Source of the DNA: Micromonospora coriariae
GTDB lineage: Bacteria; Actinomycetota; Actinomycetes; Mycobacteriales; Micromonosporaceae
Length of the DNA: 64,000 bases
NCBI RefSeq assembly: GCF_900091455.1
Contig: NZ_LT607412.1
Location: 4,092,001 to 4,156,000 of the forward strand
Direction of reading: 5' to 3'
Made by a program: the position numbers and the translations under genes. Below are positions 1 to 9,107 of the stretch, piece by piece. Positions within the stretch are counted from its first letter, which is position 1. Each line of letters starts with the position of its first letter. The notes below the pieces were generated by a model. It was given only the letters and a program-made list of their open reading frames with translations. It was not told the origin of the DNA and searched no databases.

Positions 1-715
1 CGCCGGTCGGGCCACCGCCGCCGCCCTGGAGGCGCGCGACGCCGGATTCGAGCACGTCAACCTGGACCTGATCTACGGCACCCCGGGGGAGCGGGCCGAG
101 GACTTCGCCGCCTCGCTGGAGCAGGTGGTCGCCGCCGGGGTGGATCACGTCAGCGCGTACGCCCTGATCGTGGAGGACGGCACCCGGCTGGCCGCCCGGA
201 TGCGTCGCGGCGAGCTGCCGTACCCCAGCGACGACGTCGCCGCGGACCGCTACCTGGCCGCGGAGGCCGCCCTCGACGCCGCCGGCCTGTCCTGGTACGA
301 GGTCTCCAACTGGGCCCGCACCGACGAGGCCCGGTGCCGGCACAACCTGCTCTACTGGACCGGCGCCGACTGGTGGGGGCTGGGCCCCGGGGCACACAGC
401 CACGTCGGCGGGGTGCGCTGGTGGAACGTCAAGCACCCGTCGGCGTACGCCCAGCGGCTGGCCGCCGGCGCGTCACCCGGCCTCGCCCGGGAGGTGCTCA
501 CCGCCGACGAGACGCACATGGAGGAGGTCATGCTCCGGCTGCGACTCGCCAGCGGGCTGCCACTGGCGGTGCTCGACGCCACCGGCCGGGCCGGCGCCGA
601 GCGGGCGCTGGCCGGCGGCCTGCTGGCCGCACCGGAGTACGCGGCCGGCCGGGCGGTGCTCACCCTGCGCGGCCGACTGCTCGCCGACGCCGTGGTGCGC
701 GACCTGCTGCCCTGA
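1..715 (+). CDS. hemW: HemW-like radical SAM protein, 3' part (5' end outside window)
   Basis: The reading frame is open from base 2 to the TGA at 713-715, giving the last 237 residues. Visible HemW/HemN-family features are NLDLIYGTPGE near the start of the fragment, AYALIVEDGT, YEVSNWAR and the HNLLYW...GLGPGAHSH block that follows the radical SAM barrel. The CxxxCxxC iron-sulfur site would lie upstream of the window. HemW is a heme-binding relative of coproporphyrinogen dehydrogenase. It is commonly misannotated as HemN, which this fragment cannot fully exclude. Its position directly before hrcA-dnaJ is the usual actinobacterial order. Confidence 0.85.
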   Translation, partial: AGRATAAALEARDAGFEHVNLDLIYGTPGERAEDFAASLEQVVAAGVDHVSAYALIVEDGTRLAARMRRGELPYPSDDVAADRYLAAEAALDAAGLSWYEVSNWARTDEARCRHNLLYWTGADWWGLGPGAHSHVGGVRWWNVKHPSAYAQRLAAGASPGLAREVLTADETHMEEVMLRLRLASGLPLAVLDATGRAGAERALAGGLLAAPEYAAGRAVLTLRGRLLADAVVRDLLP

Positions 716-816
716 GCCGGCGCGCCGCCGCCGGTCGGACCGACGGCCGTCGGCAGTCGGGCGCCGGTCGACCGACGGCGGTGCACCGGGCCGGCCGGGG
801 GAGCGGCCGACCCGGG

Positions 817-1452
817 TCACTTGATGAAACTGGCCGACATCGGGTAGCGGTAGGGCTGGCCCTCGTTGGCCTTCATGCCGGCGATGATCCCGAACAGGAT
901 CTGGATCACGACCACCGCGATGCTGGGCAGGAAGAGCAGGCACCAGCTCACGAAGAGCAGCACGAACGCGATGATCGACCAGAGGATCTGGAAGTTCAGC
1001 GCGGCCAGGGCGTGCGCCCGGACGGTCGGCGACTGCTGACCGCGGGCCAGATAGGCGATCAGCGGGGCGACGAAGCCCAGCGGGCCGAAGCTGATCAGCG
1101 CGCCGGCGGCGCCGCCGAAGTGCGCGACCAGGGCCCAGGTCTTGTCCTCGTTGCTGGCGTAGCCGCCGCCGGGGCCGCCGTAGGCGCCGCCGGTCGGATA
1201 GCCGCCAAGGGGATAGCCCCCCGGTGGCGGGTAGCCACCGGGCGGAGGGTAGCCGCCCGACGGCGGTTGGTCACCGGTGGGCGGCGGATAGCCACCGGCC
1301 GGGGGATAGCCGCCCGGGCCGGGTGCCCCGGACAGTGGTGCGGTGGGTGGCTCGGCCGAGGAGGCCGGGCCGGGAGCGGCCGGCGGGTAGGTCGGCTCCG
1401 GCGGCTGGTCGCCGGGGTCTCCCGCACCGGGAGGGCGAGGTGGTTCAGTCAT
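817..1452 (-). CDS. DUF4870-type membrane protein with GGYPP-repeat N-terminus
   Basis: Predicted 211 aa. Residues 1-100 are Pro/Gly-rich with repeated GGYPPP units (about residues 47-85). The rest resembles the DUF4870/Tic20-like family: a helix around ALVAHFGGAAGALISF, then LIAYLARG, a hydrophobic pair of segments near IIAFVLLFVSWCLLFL, and a C-terminal YPMSASFIK. It is probably a small integral membrane protein with an extended cytoplasmic tail; its function is unknown. The ATG at 1452 is chosen because TACCGT stands 7 nt before it, which suggests a leaderless mRNA. A longer in-frame start at 1575 would run into the hrcA operator. It is divergent from hrcA. Confidence 0.75.
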   Translation of the reverse strand: MTEPPRPPGAGDPGDQPPEPTYPPAAPGPASSAEPPTAPLSGAPGPGGYPPAGGYPPPTGDQPPSGGYPPPGGYPPPGGYPLGGYPTGGAYGGPGGGYASNEDKTWALVAHFGGAAGALISFGPLGFVAPLIAYLARGQQSPTVRAHALAALNFQILWSIIAFVLLFVSWCLLFLPSIAVVVIQILFGIIAGMKANEGQPYRYPMSASFIK

Positions 1453-1459
1453 GGATGTC

Positions 1460-1465
1460 ACGGTA
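1460..1465 (-). promoter_or_regulatory. -10 box TACCGT of leaderless DUF4870-type gene
   Basis: On the minus strand TACCGT is followed by 7 nt and then the ATG at 1452. The hexamer fits the actinobacterial TANNNT -10, and the spacing puts transcription start at or next to the start codon. Confidence 0.5.
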
Positions 1466-1567
1466 GGGGCCCGTGGCAACGCCGCACCAGAGCGACACCG
1501 CCGGGCCGGCTTGGCTGAACGGACAGCGACCGCCTTGATCATCGCGCTGGCGGGCACGCCGACGTAG

Positions 1568-1596
1568 ACTGGCACTCGTTACAGTCGAGTGCCAGT
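1568..1596. promoter_or_regulatory. CIRCE operator (HrcA binding site)
   Basis: Perfect inverted repeat with 10-bp arms: ACTGGCACTC (1568-1577), a 9-nt spacer, and GAGTGCCAGT (1587-1596). This matches the CIRCE layout (GCACTC-N9-GAGTGC) known from groESL, dnaK and hrcA promoters. It sits 56 nt before the hrcA start, so HrcA most likely represses its own hrcA-dnaJ operon until heat or unfolded proteins inactivate it. Confidence 0.95.
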
Positions 1597-1651
1597 ACGG
1601 CCCGCCGGCTCCGCCGTGCCGGCGGCCGACGTGCGACAGGAGGTGCGGAGG

Positions 1652-2674
1652 ATGGGTCTCGACGACCGCAAGCTCGCCGTGCTCCGCGCCATCGTCGAGG
1701 ACTACGTCTCAACCCAGGAGCCGGTCGGCAGCAAGGCGCTGGTCGAGCGGCACCAGCTCGGCGTCTCCCCGGCCACGGTCCGCAACGACATGGCCGTGCT
1801 GGAGGAGGAGGGCTACATCCGGCAGCCGCACACCAGTGCCGGCCGGGTGCCCACCGACCGCGGCTACCGACTCTTCGTTGACCGGCTGTCCCGGGTCAAG
1901 CCGCTCAGCCCGGCGGAGCGCCGGGCCATCGAGCGCTTCCTGGTCGGCGCGGTCGACCTCGACGACGTGGTGCACCGCACCGTACGGCTGCTCGCCCAAC
2001 TGACCCGGCAGGTGGCCGTTGTGCAGTACCCGAGCCTGGCCCGCTCCTCGGTGCGTCACCTGGAGCTGGTGCCGATCTCCACCACCCGGCTGATGCTCGT
2101 CATGATCGCCGACACCGGCCGGGTGGAGCAGCGGCTGGTGGAGCTGCCCGGGCCGGTGCACCCCGACGACGTCACCGACCTGCGCCGACTGGTCAACGAG
2201 AAGCTCGCCGGCGCCCGGCTGTCCGACACGCCGCCGCTGGTGCAGGCGCTGGTCGAGGAGGCGCCGCCCGAGCTGCGCCCGGCGATGACCACGCTCTCCA
2301 CCGTGCTGTTGGAGACGCTTGTCGAGCGGCACGAGGAACGCATCGCGCTGGCCGGCACCGCCAACCTCACCCGGGGCGGCCTGCTCGACTTCCAGGGCTC
2401 GCTGCGGCCGATCCTCGAGGCGCTGGAGGAGGAGGTCGTGCTGCTCAAGCTCATCGGCGAAACCGAGCCGAGCACGACCCGGGTGCTGATCGGCGACGAG
2501 AACGAGTTCGACAACCTGCGCGCCGCCTCGGTGGTCAGCACCGGGTACGGCCCGGGCGCCACCATCGTGGGTGGCCTGGGGGTGCTGGGGCCCACCCGGA
2601 TGGACTACCCCGGCACCATCGCCACGGTGCGCGCCGTGGCACGCTACGTGGGCGAGCTGCTGGCCCAGAACTGA
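1652..2674 (+). CDS. hrcA: Heat-inducible transcription repressor HrcA
   Basis: Predicted 340 aa, normal HrcA length. The N-terminus [19 protein letters not shown], followed by EPVGSKAL and [19 protein letters not shown], is the winged-helix DNA-binding region. [18 protein letters not shown] is the HrcA signature. The C-terminus [21 protein letters not shown] is also typical. The start is taken at ATG 1652 behind an AGGTGCGGAGG ribosome site; an in-frame GTG at 1589 lies inside the CIRCE element and is unlikely. HrcA binds the CIRCE element just upstream, and its activity depends on chaperonins. dnaJ follows after 73 nt. Confidence 0.95.
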   Translation: MGLDDRKLAVLRAIVEDYVSTQEPVGSKALVERHQLGVSPATVRNDMAVLEEEGYIRQPHTSAGRVPTDRGYRLFVDRLSRVKPLSPAERRAIERFLVGAVDLDDVVHRTVRLLAQLTRQVAVVQYPSLARSSVRHLELVPISTTRLMLVMIADTGRVEQRLVELPGPVHPDDVTDLRRLVNEKLAGARLSDTPPLVQALVEEAPPELRPAMTTLSTVLLETLVERHEERIALAGTANLTRGGLLDFQGSLRPILEALEEEVVLLKLIGETEPSTTRVLIGDENEFDNLRAASVVSTGYGPGATIVGGLGVLGPTRMDYPGTIATVRAVARYVGELLAQN

Positions 2675-2747
2675 CCAGTCAGGGCCGACGGCCGGCTGCG
2701 GCCGCCGACCGGCGCAACGCGAGACGAACATGAGGACACGGAACGCA

Positions 2748-3893
2748 GTGGCCAGGGACTACTACGGCATCCTCGGTGTGAGCCGGGAAGCCTCCGACGA
2801 CGAAATCAAGCGCGCCTACCGCAAGCTGGCGCGCCAGTTCCACCCGGACGTCAATCCGGACCCGGAGGCTCAGGAGAAGTTCAAGGACATCAACGCCGCG
2901 TACGAGGTGCTCTCGGACGACCGGAAGCGGCAGATCGTCGACCTCGGCGGCGACCCGCTCGCCCCGGGTGGCGGCGGCGCCGGTGGCCCGGGCGGTCCGG
3001 GCGGCGCCGGCCCGTTCGTCGGGTTCCAGGACATCATGGACGCGTTCTTCGGCGGCGCGGCGGGTGGCGCGCGCGGCCCGCGCCCGCGGACCCGGCCGGG
3101 CGCCGACGCGATCCTGCGGCTGGAGCTGGACCTGCACGAGACGGCGTTCGGCGTCGAGGCGCCGATCACCGTCGACACCGCCGTGCTCTGCACCACCTGC
3201 TCCGGCGCCGGCACGGCCGCCGGCACCCACCTCGCCACCTGCGAGGCGTGCGGTGGCCGGGGCGAGGTGCAGTCGGTGCAGCGCACCTTCCTCGGCCAGG
3301 TGGTCTCCGCCCGGCCGTGCACCGTCTGCCAGGGCTACGGCACCACCATCCCGCACCCCTGCCCCACCTGCGCCGGCGACGGCCGGGTGCGCACCCGCCG
3401 CTCGCTGACCGTCAAGATCCCTGCCGGCGTCGAGGACGGCATGCGGATCCGGCTGGCCCAGCAGGGCGAGGTGGGCCCGGGTGGTGGCACCGCAGGTGAC
3501 CTCTACGTGGAGATCCACGAGCGGCCGCACGACGTGTACTCCCGCAAGGGCGACGACCTGCACTGCCGGGTCACCGTCCCGATGACCGCGGCGGCGCTGG
3601 GCACCCGGCTGACCATCAAGACGCTGGACAGCGAGGAGACGGTCGACGTCAAGGCCGGCACCCAGCCCGCCAGCACGCTGCGGCTGCGCGCCCGGGGCGT
3701 GCCGCACCTGCGCGGCACCGGCCGGGGCGACCTCTACGTGCACCTGGACGTGCGGACGCCGACCAAGCTCGACCCGGACCAGGAGAAGATGCTGCGCGAC
3801 TTCGCCAAGACCCGGGGCGAGGAGGTCGCCGAGCTGACCAAGCAGGGCGGCTTCTTCTCCCGGATGCGCGACGCGTTCAACGGTCACGCCTGA
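2748..3893 (+). CDS. dnaJ: Chaperone DnaJ (DnaJ2 type, hrcA-linked)
   Basis: Predicted 381 aa. The J domain starts [10 protein letters not shown], with the HPD tripeptide in FHPDVNP. A Gly-rich stretch ([13 protein letters not shown]) follows, then the zinc-binding domain with four CxxCxGxG-type repeats ([32 protein letters not shown]) and the C-terminal substrate domains. It is a DnaK co-chaperone that stimulates ATP hydrolysis and delivers clients. GTG 2748 is preferred because family members begin with the J domain; an in-frame ATG at 2730 would add six residues. Its place after hrcA marks it as the heat-shock copy in actinobacteria that usually also carry a dnaK-linked dnaJ1. Confidence 0.93.
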   Translation: MARDYYGILGVSREASDDEIKRAYRKLARQFHPDVNPDPEAQEKFKDINAAYEVLSDDRKRQIVDLGGDPLAPGGGGAGGPGGPGGAGPFVGFQDIMDAFFGGAAGGARGPRPRTRPGADAILRLELDLHETAFGVEAPITVDTAVLCTTCSGAGTAAGTHLATCEACGGRGEVQSVQRTFLGQVVSARPCTVCQGYGTTIPHPCPTCAGDGRVRTRRSLTVKIPAGVEDGMRIRLAQQGEVGPGGGTAGDLYVEIHERPHDVYSRKGDDLHCRVTVPMTAAALGTRLTIKTLDSEETVDVKAGTQPASTLRLRARGVPHLRGTGRGDLYVHLDVRTPTKLDPDQEKMLRDFAKTRGEEVAELTKQGGFFSRMRDAFNGHA

Positions 3894-3903
3894 CCGGCAC
3901 GAC

Positions 3904-3909
3904 TAGCCT
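3904..3909 (+). promoter_or_regulatory. -10 box TAGCCT before rsmE
   Basis: TAGCCT is followed by 7 nt and the GTG start of rsmE, with no ribosome binding site. This suggests rsmE has its own leaderless promoter besides read-through from dnaJ. Confidence 0.45.
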
Positions 3910-3916
3910 GATCATC

Positions 3917-4651
3917 GTGTCCGCCCCGCTGTTCCTGGTCGAGTCGCTGCCCACCGCCGACACGATGACCCTCGACGGTCCCGAGGGGCATCACGCCGCC
4001 ACAGTGCAGCGGCTGCGGGTCGGCGAGGAGTTGCTGCTCGCCGACGGCCGGGGCGGCACGGCCGCCGCCGTGGTCACCGCCGTCGGCCGGGGCAGCCTGG
4101 AACTCACGATCACCTCCCGGGGGTACGCGGACGCGCCCGTACCCCGGCTGGTGATCGTGCAGGGCATCGCCAAGGGCGACCGGGGTGAGCTGGCCGTGCA
4201 GGCGATGACCGAGGTCGGGGTGGACGAGATCGTGCCGTGGGCGGCGACCCGCTCGGTCACCCAGTGGCGCGGAGACCGGGGCGTACGGGCCCGGGAGAAG
4301 TGGGTGGCCACGGCCCGGGAGGCGGCCAAGCAGGCCCGCCGCCCCTGGCTGCCGGTGGTGGCCGGGGCACCGGACGAGTCGACCGCCACGGTGGCCCGCC
4401 GGATCGCCGGTGCCGCCGCCGGGTTCGTGCTGCACGAGGAGGCCGACGAACGGCTGACCGTCGCCGAGCTGCCGTCGGCCGGGGAGATCGTCCTGGTGGT
4501 CGGCCCGGAGGGCGGCATCGCCCCGGCCGAGCTGACCGCTTTCCGCGAGGCCGGTGGCCGGCCGGTCCGGCTCGGCCCGGCGGTGCTGCGCACCTCCACC
4601 GCCGGCGTGGCCGCGCTCAGCGTGCTCGCCACCCGCCTCAACCGCTGGTAA
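3917..4651 (+). CDS. rsmE: 16S rRNA (uracil1498-N3)-methyltransferase RsmE
   Basis: Predicted 244 aa, normal for RsmE. The N-terminal PUA-like part contains GPEGHHAATVQRLRVGEELLL. The SPOUT methyltransferase part shows the knot motifs LVVGPEGGIAPAELTAF and RLGPAVLRTSTAGVAALSVL, which form the SAM-binding trefoil knot. It methylates U1498 of 16S rRNA in the 30S subunit. It lies 23 nt after dnaJ, as in many actinobacteria. Confidence 0.93.
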   Translation: MSAPLFLVESLPTADTMTLDGPEGHHAATVQRLRVGEELLLADGRGGTAAAVVTAVGRGSLELTITSRGYADAPVPRLVIVQGIAKGDRGELAVQAMTEVGVDEIVPWAATRSVTQWRGDRGVRAREKWVATAREAAKQARRPWLPVVAGAPDESTATVARRIAGAAAGFVLHEEADERLTVAELPSAGEIVLVVGPEGGIAPAELTAFREAGGRPVRLGPAVLRTSTAGVAALSVLATRLNRW

Positions 4652-4730
4652 CCAGCCGCCGCCGCGCCTCTTCCCCGCCCCTCCCCACCCCCCGCCCCCG
4701 TCCCCGCCCCGCCCCCTGGGTGCCCCCTGT

Positions 4731-4794
4731 CGTCGATCTAGGGCATATCGTCGCTGTTGGAGATCCACTAGCGACGAAATGCCCTAGATCGACG
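4731..4794. repeat. R2 hairpin repeat, copy P1
   Basis: Inverted repeat with 24-bp arms (4731-4754 and 4771-4794; one mismatch) around a 16-nt loop. The arm core is CTAGGGCATATCGTCGC and the loop contains TGGAGATCCACT. It lies between the convergent rsmE and SDR genes, so it may also act as a two-way terminator although no T tract follows. The arm sequence recurs almost exactly at 50151-50214, and the loop core also recurs at 21699-21759. Confidence 0.85.
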
Positions 4795-4822
4795 GGGAAG
4801 AGGCGCGGCGGGGCGCGGGTGG

Positions 4823-5584
4823 TCAGCTGCGTAGGTAGGAGGCGCCGTTGAGGTCGACGATGGTGCCGGAGGCCCACTCGGCCTGGGGCGACGCCAGCCA
4901 GTGCACCGCGTCGGCGATCTCCTCCGGCCGGGCCACCCGGTCAAACGGGCTCTGCGCCCGGATCGCCGCGCCCGGATCGCCGCGGAGGTGTTCGGTGGTC
5001 ATGTCGGTCGCCACGAAGCCCGGCGCGACGGTGGCGACCGCGATGCCGTACGGCGCGAGCGCCACCGCGAGGGACTGGCCCAGCGCGTTCAGCCCCGCCT
5101 TGCTGGCGCCGTACGCCGGCTGGTCCGGCTCGCCGCGGAACGCGCCCCGGGACGAGACGTTGACGATCCGCCCGCCGCGCTCCCGCATGTGCTGGGCGGC
5201 GCACCAGGTGACGTTGCCGGCGCCGGTCAGGTTGGTCTCCAGCACCTGCCGCCAGCGCTTCTGCCACTGCTCGTAGGAGGCGCCGAAGATCGGGTGCGGG
5301 TCGTCCCGGTCGCCGTACATCCCGGCGTTGTTGACCAGCACGTCCAGGCCGCCGAGCAGTTCGGCGGCCCGGTCGACCATGGCCCGGACCGCGTCCGGGT
5401 CGGTGAGGTCGGCGCGGACCACAACGTGCCCGGTGCCGGGCAGCCGGGCACGCAACTGCTCGGCCGCGTCGGCGGAGTCGCGGTGGTGGATCGCCACCCG
5501 GTCCCCGCTCGCCGCGAACGCCTCCGCCACCGCCCGGCCGATCCCACGCGAGGCCCCGGTCACCAGTACCGCCCGATCCGTCAT
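4823..5584 (-). CDS. SDR-family NAD(P)-dependent oxidoreductase (FabG-like)
   Basis: Predicted 253 aa, a classical short-chain dehydrogenase. The cofactor motif is TGASRGIG near residue 9, followed by NNAG after LGGLDVLV. The catalytic Ser is in IVNVSSRGAF and the YxxxK is YGASK. VAPGFVATDM follows, and the C-terminus ends WASGTIVDLNGASYLRS. The TGxxxGIG motif with HHRD after the second strand suggests NADP preference, but the substrate cannot be told. ATG 5584 is taken as start; an in-frame ATG at 5593 is equally possible. Repeat R1 copy 1 lies just upstream and offers TAACAT as a possible -10 for this strand. Confidence 0.85.
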   Translation of the reverse strand: MTDRAVLVTGASRGIGRAVAEAFAASGDRVAIHHRDSADAAEQLRARLPGTGHVVVRADLTDPDAVRAMVDRAAELLGGLDVLVNNAGMYGDRDDPHPIFGASYEQWQKRWRQVLETNLTGAGNVTWCAAQHMRERGGRIVNVSSRGAFRGEPDQPAYGASKAGLNALGQSLAVALAPYGIAVATVAPGFVATDMTTEHLRGDPGAAIRAQSPFDRVARPEEIADAVHWLASPQAEWASGTIVDLNGASYLRS

Positions 5585-5614
5585 GGCGGCCATCCTGCCG
5601 TAGCTGGCACCGAT

Positions 5615-5670
5615 GTTAGGAAGGGACCCTTCCTCTACCGGAGGCGTTAACAAGGGGCCCTTCCTTACAC
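5615..5670 (+). repeat. R1 tandem repeat, copy 1, carrying the HIT-gene promoter
   Basis: Two direct units spaced 31 bp apart begin GTTAGGAAGGGACCC (5615) and GTTAACAAGGGGCCC (5646), each continuing into TTCCT. The run ends CTTACAC; together with the next T, TACACT (5666-5671) stands 6 nt before the ATG of the HIT gene. Copies recur at 34808-34863 (inverted) and 35984-36039. Confidence 0.85.
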
Positions 5671-5671
5671 T
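5666..5671 (+). promoter_or_regulatory. -10 box TACACT at the end of R1 copy 1
   Basis: TACACT is followed by CCCCG-type spacer bases and ATG at 5678 with a 6-nt gap and no Shine-Dalgarno sequence, which predicts a leaderless transcript. The same hexamer at the same spacing precedes dusB. Confidence 0.6.
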
Positions 5672-5677
5672 GCCCCG

Positions 5678-6037
5678 ATGGGATCTGATTGCCTGTTCTG
5701 CCGCATCGTCGCCGGGGAGATTCCGGCCACCGTGGTCCGGGAGACCGCCACCACGCTCGCCTTCCGGGACATCGGCCCGAAGGCGCCGGTGCACGTCCTG
5801 GTGATTCCGAAGGAGCACTACGCCGACATCGCCACCCTCGCCCAGGGTGACCCGGCGCTGGCCGGGGAGGTGCTGGCCACGGCCGCCGCTGTGGCCGAGG
5901 ACGAGGGGCTGCTCGGCGACGGCTTCCGGTTGATGTTCAACACCGGCGCGTACGGCGGGCAGGAGGTGTTCCACGCGCACGCGCACCTGCTCGGTGGCGC
6001 GCCGCTCGGCCCGATGCTCGCCCGGGACCTGGCGTGA
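5678..6037 (+). CDS. HIT-family nucleotide hydrolase/transferase
   Basis: Predicted 119 aa, the size of HINT/PKCI-type proteins. It opens CLFCRIVAGEIPA (C5 and C8 are potential zinc ligands) and carries LVIPKEHY and the histidine triad HAHAHLL at H99, H101 and H103. Family members hydrolyse adenosine phosphoramidates or related nucleotides; the cellular substrate is not predictable. The stop codon overlaps the GTG of the next gene (GTGA), so translation is probably coupled. Confidence 0.93.
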   Translation: MGSDCLFCRIVAGEIPATVVRETATTLAFRDIGPKAPVHVLVIPKEHYADIATLAQGDPALAGEVLATAAAVAEDEGLLGDGFRLMFNTGAYGGQEVFHAHAHLLGGAPLGPMLARDLA

Positions 6038-7428
6038 GCGAGGCGATGTCCACCCGAGCCGTGGACGAGCGGCTGGGCCGGCTGGTCCGCCGGGTCCAGG
6101 CCGACGCCCGGGTGCCGGCGGTGTCGGCGGCGCTGCACCGGGCCGACCGCCAGTTGTGGAGCTGCACGGTCGGCGGCTCCGGCACCAGCAGCCCGTTGGG
6201 GCCGCGCACCCAGTTCCGGATCGGCTCGGTCACAAAGACCTTCACCGCGGTGCTCACCCTCCAGTGCCGCGACGACGGGCTGCTGGACCTGGACGACCCG
6301 GTGGGCCGGCACCTGGAGCTGCCCGCGCACGGTGAGCTGACCGTCCGCCGGCTGCTGTCGCACACCGGTGGCCTGCAACGCGAGCCGTTCGGCGACGTCT
6401 GGGACAGCCTGCGCGCACCGGACGCCGACCAACTGGTGGCCGAGCTGGACCGGGCCGAGCGGGTGCTGGCGGCGGCTCGCCGCTTCCACTACTCGAACCT
6501 CGGCGTGGCCGTGCTCGGCCAGTTGGTCGCCCGGCTGCGCGGCGGCAGCTGGGCCGAGGTGCTCGCCGAGCGGGTGCTGACGCCGCTGGGGCTGACCGAC
6601 ACCACAGTGGCTCCCGGGCCGGCGGCGGCCACCGGGTTCCTGGTCGACGCGTACTCCGACGAGGCGCACCAGGAGCCGCCGACCGACTTCGGCGCGGTCG
6701 GCCCGGCCGCCCAGCTCTGGAGCACCGCGACGGACATGGCCCGCTGGGCGGCGTTCCTCGCCGACCCGGCGGCGCTGGACCCGGCCGGCGCTGTGCTCGC
6801 CCCGGCCACGCTGGACGAGATGCGCTGGCCGCTGACCACCACCGACGAGACGCTCTGGGGGACCGGTTTCGGGCTCGGGCTGATCCTGGTGCCGCAGGGT
6901 GAACGGGTGGTGCACGTGGGGCACGACGGGGCCATGCCCGGTTTCCTGGCCGCGGTGTACGGCAGAAGGGGCGGCGACGGCACGGCGGGCGCGATGGGCG
7001 CCGCGGTGCTCGGCTCCTCCGGCACGGCGGCGGAGCTGTTCGATCTGCCGCACCGGCTGCTCGCGGCGGCGGTCGAGCACGACCCGGCCGAGATTGAGCC
7101 GTGGCGGCCCGGCGCACCCGCTCCGGCCGCCCTGCGGGGTCTGCTCGGCCGCTGGTGGGGCGAGGGTTTCGAGTACGTCTTCTCCTGGCACGACGGGACG
7201 CTGCGGGCGCGTGGGGCCGGCGACCCGCCGGGACGCCCACCGGCGATCTTCGCCCCGCTGCCGGACCGGCCCGACGTGTTCCGCACGGTCTCCGGTCGGG
7301 AGGCGGGCGAGCTGCTGAGGCTGACCCGGGACGAGTCGGGCGCCGTGGTCCGGATGCACTGGGCGACATACCGCTTCACCCGCCACCAGGAGACCTTCGA
7401 CCGGTACGACTTCCGGGCCGGGGGTTGA
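6034..7428 (+). CDS. Serine hydrolase, class C beta-lactamase / DD-peptidase family
   Basis: Predicted 464 aa. The catalytic SxxK is SVTK at S65-K68 in FRIGSVTKTF, the YSN motif is at Y153-N155, and the third box is HVGHDG near H294-G299 in place of KTG. An approximately 140-residue C-terminal extension after the catalytic domain resembles the accessory domain of many actinobacterial members. There is no signal peptide, so a cytoplasmic esterase or peptidase role is more likely than secreted beta-lactamase activity. GTG 6034 overlaps the HIT gene stop. The substrate is unknown. Confidence 0.85.
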   Translation: MSEAMSTRAVDERLGRLVRRVQADARVPAVSAALHRADRQLWSCTVGGSGTSSPLGPRTQFRIGSVTKTFTAVLTLQCRDDGLLDLDDPVGRHLELPAHGELTVRRLLSHTGGLQREPFGDVWDSLRAPDADQLVAELDRAERVLAAARRFHYSNLGVAVLGQLVARLRGGSWAEVLAERVLTPLGLTDTTVAPGPAAATGFLVDAYSDEAHQEPPTDFGAVGPAAQLWSTATDMARWAAFLADPAALDPAGAVLAPATLDEMRWPLTTTDETLWGTGFGLGLILVPQGERVVHVGHDGAMPGFLAAVYGRRGGDGTAGAMGAAVLGSSGTAAELFDLPHRLLAAAVEHDPAEIEPWRPGAPAPAALRGLLGRWWGEGFEYVFSWHDGTLRARGAGDPPGRPPAIFAPLPDRPDVFRTVSGREAGELLRLTRDESGAVVRMHWATYRFTRHQETFDRYDFRAGG

Positions 7429-7559
7429 TCGCGGCCAGCGGAAATGGACGCGATGCGGGCCACGTTGAACGGATACGATGGGGGTAACGTCCGCACGCCG
7501 TGCCAGCAGGGCCGGCGCCGAGATCGAGAGCAGGTGCGCTGGGCCCTTCGGCCCGACCT

Positions 7560-8618
<1,059 letters not shown>

Positions 8619-8633
8619 AGCAGAGGAAAGCAG

Positions 8634-9107
8634 TTGTCCATCGAGATCGCCAACGAGTCCGGTGTCGACGTCGACACCGACGCCGTGCTCGCCGTCGCCC
8701 GGCACGCTCTCGACGAGATGGGGGTCAACCCCCTCGCCGAGTTGTCCGTGCTGCTGGTCGACATCGACTACATGACCGAGCTGAACCACCGCTGGATGGG
8801 TGGCGAAGGCCCGACCGACGTGCTCGCGTTCCCCATGGACGAGGGCAGCGTCGACCACGGCCCGGGCGAGAGCGCTCCGTCCGGCGGCGAGCCGGCCCTG
8901 CTCGGCGACATCGTGCTCTGCCCCGAGGTGGCGGCCAAGCAGGCGGCGACCGCCGGGCACGCCCCGGCCGACGAGCTGCACCTGCTCACCGTGCACGGGG
9001 TGCTGCACCTGCTCGGCTACGACCACGCCGAGCCGGAGGAGGAGCGGGAGATGTTCGCGCTCCAGGCCCGACTGCTGGTCAGCTGGCGGTCGACCCGCAC
9101 CCAGTGA
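8634..9107 (+). CDS. ybeY: Endoribonuclease YbeY
   Basis: Predicted 157 aa. The single-strand-specific metallo-RNase signature [11 protein letters not shown] supplies three zinc ligands at H121, H125 and H131. [11 protein letters not shown] and [14 protein letters not shown] are also conserved YbeY blocks. It acts in 16S rRNA 3' maturation and ribosome quality control. The TTG start is supported by GAGGAAAG 5-10 nt upstream. It lies between phoH and a CBS-domain transporter gene in the standard order. Confidence 0.95.
   Translation: MSIEIANESGVDVDTDAVLAVARHALDEMGVNPLAELSVLLVDIDYMTELNHRWMGGEGPTDVLAFPMDEGSVDHGPGESAPSGGEPALLGDIVLCPEVAAKQAATAGHAPADELHLLTVHGVLHLLGYDHAEPEEEREMFALQARLLVSWRSTRTQ

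Noticed and set aside
6034..7428. True secreted class C beta-lactamase
   Set aside because: No signal peptide, HVGHDG in place of KTG, and a long C-terminal extension; better read as a general serine hydrolase.
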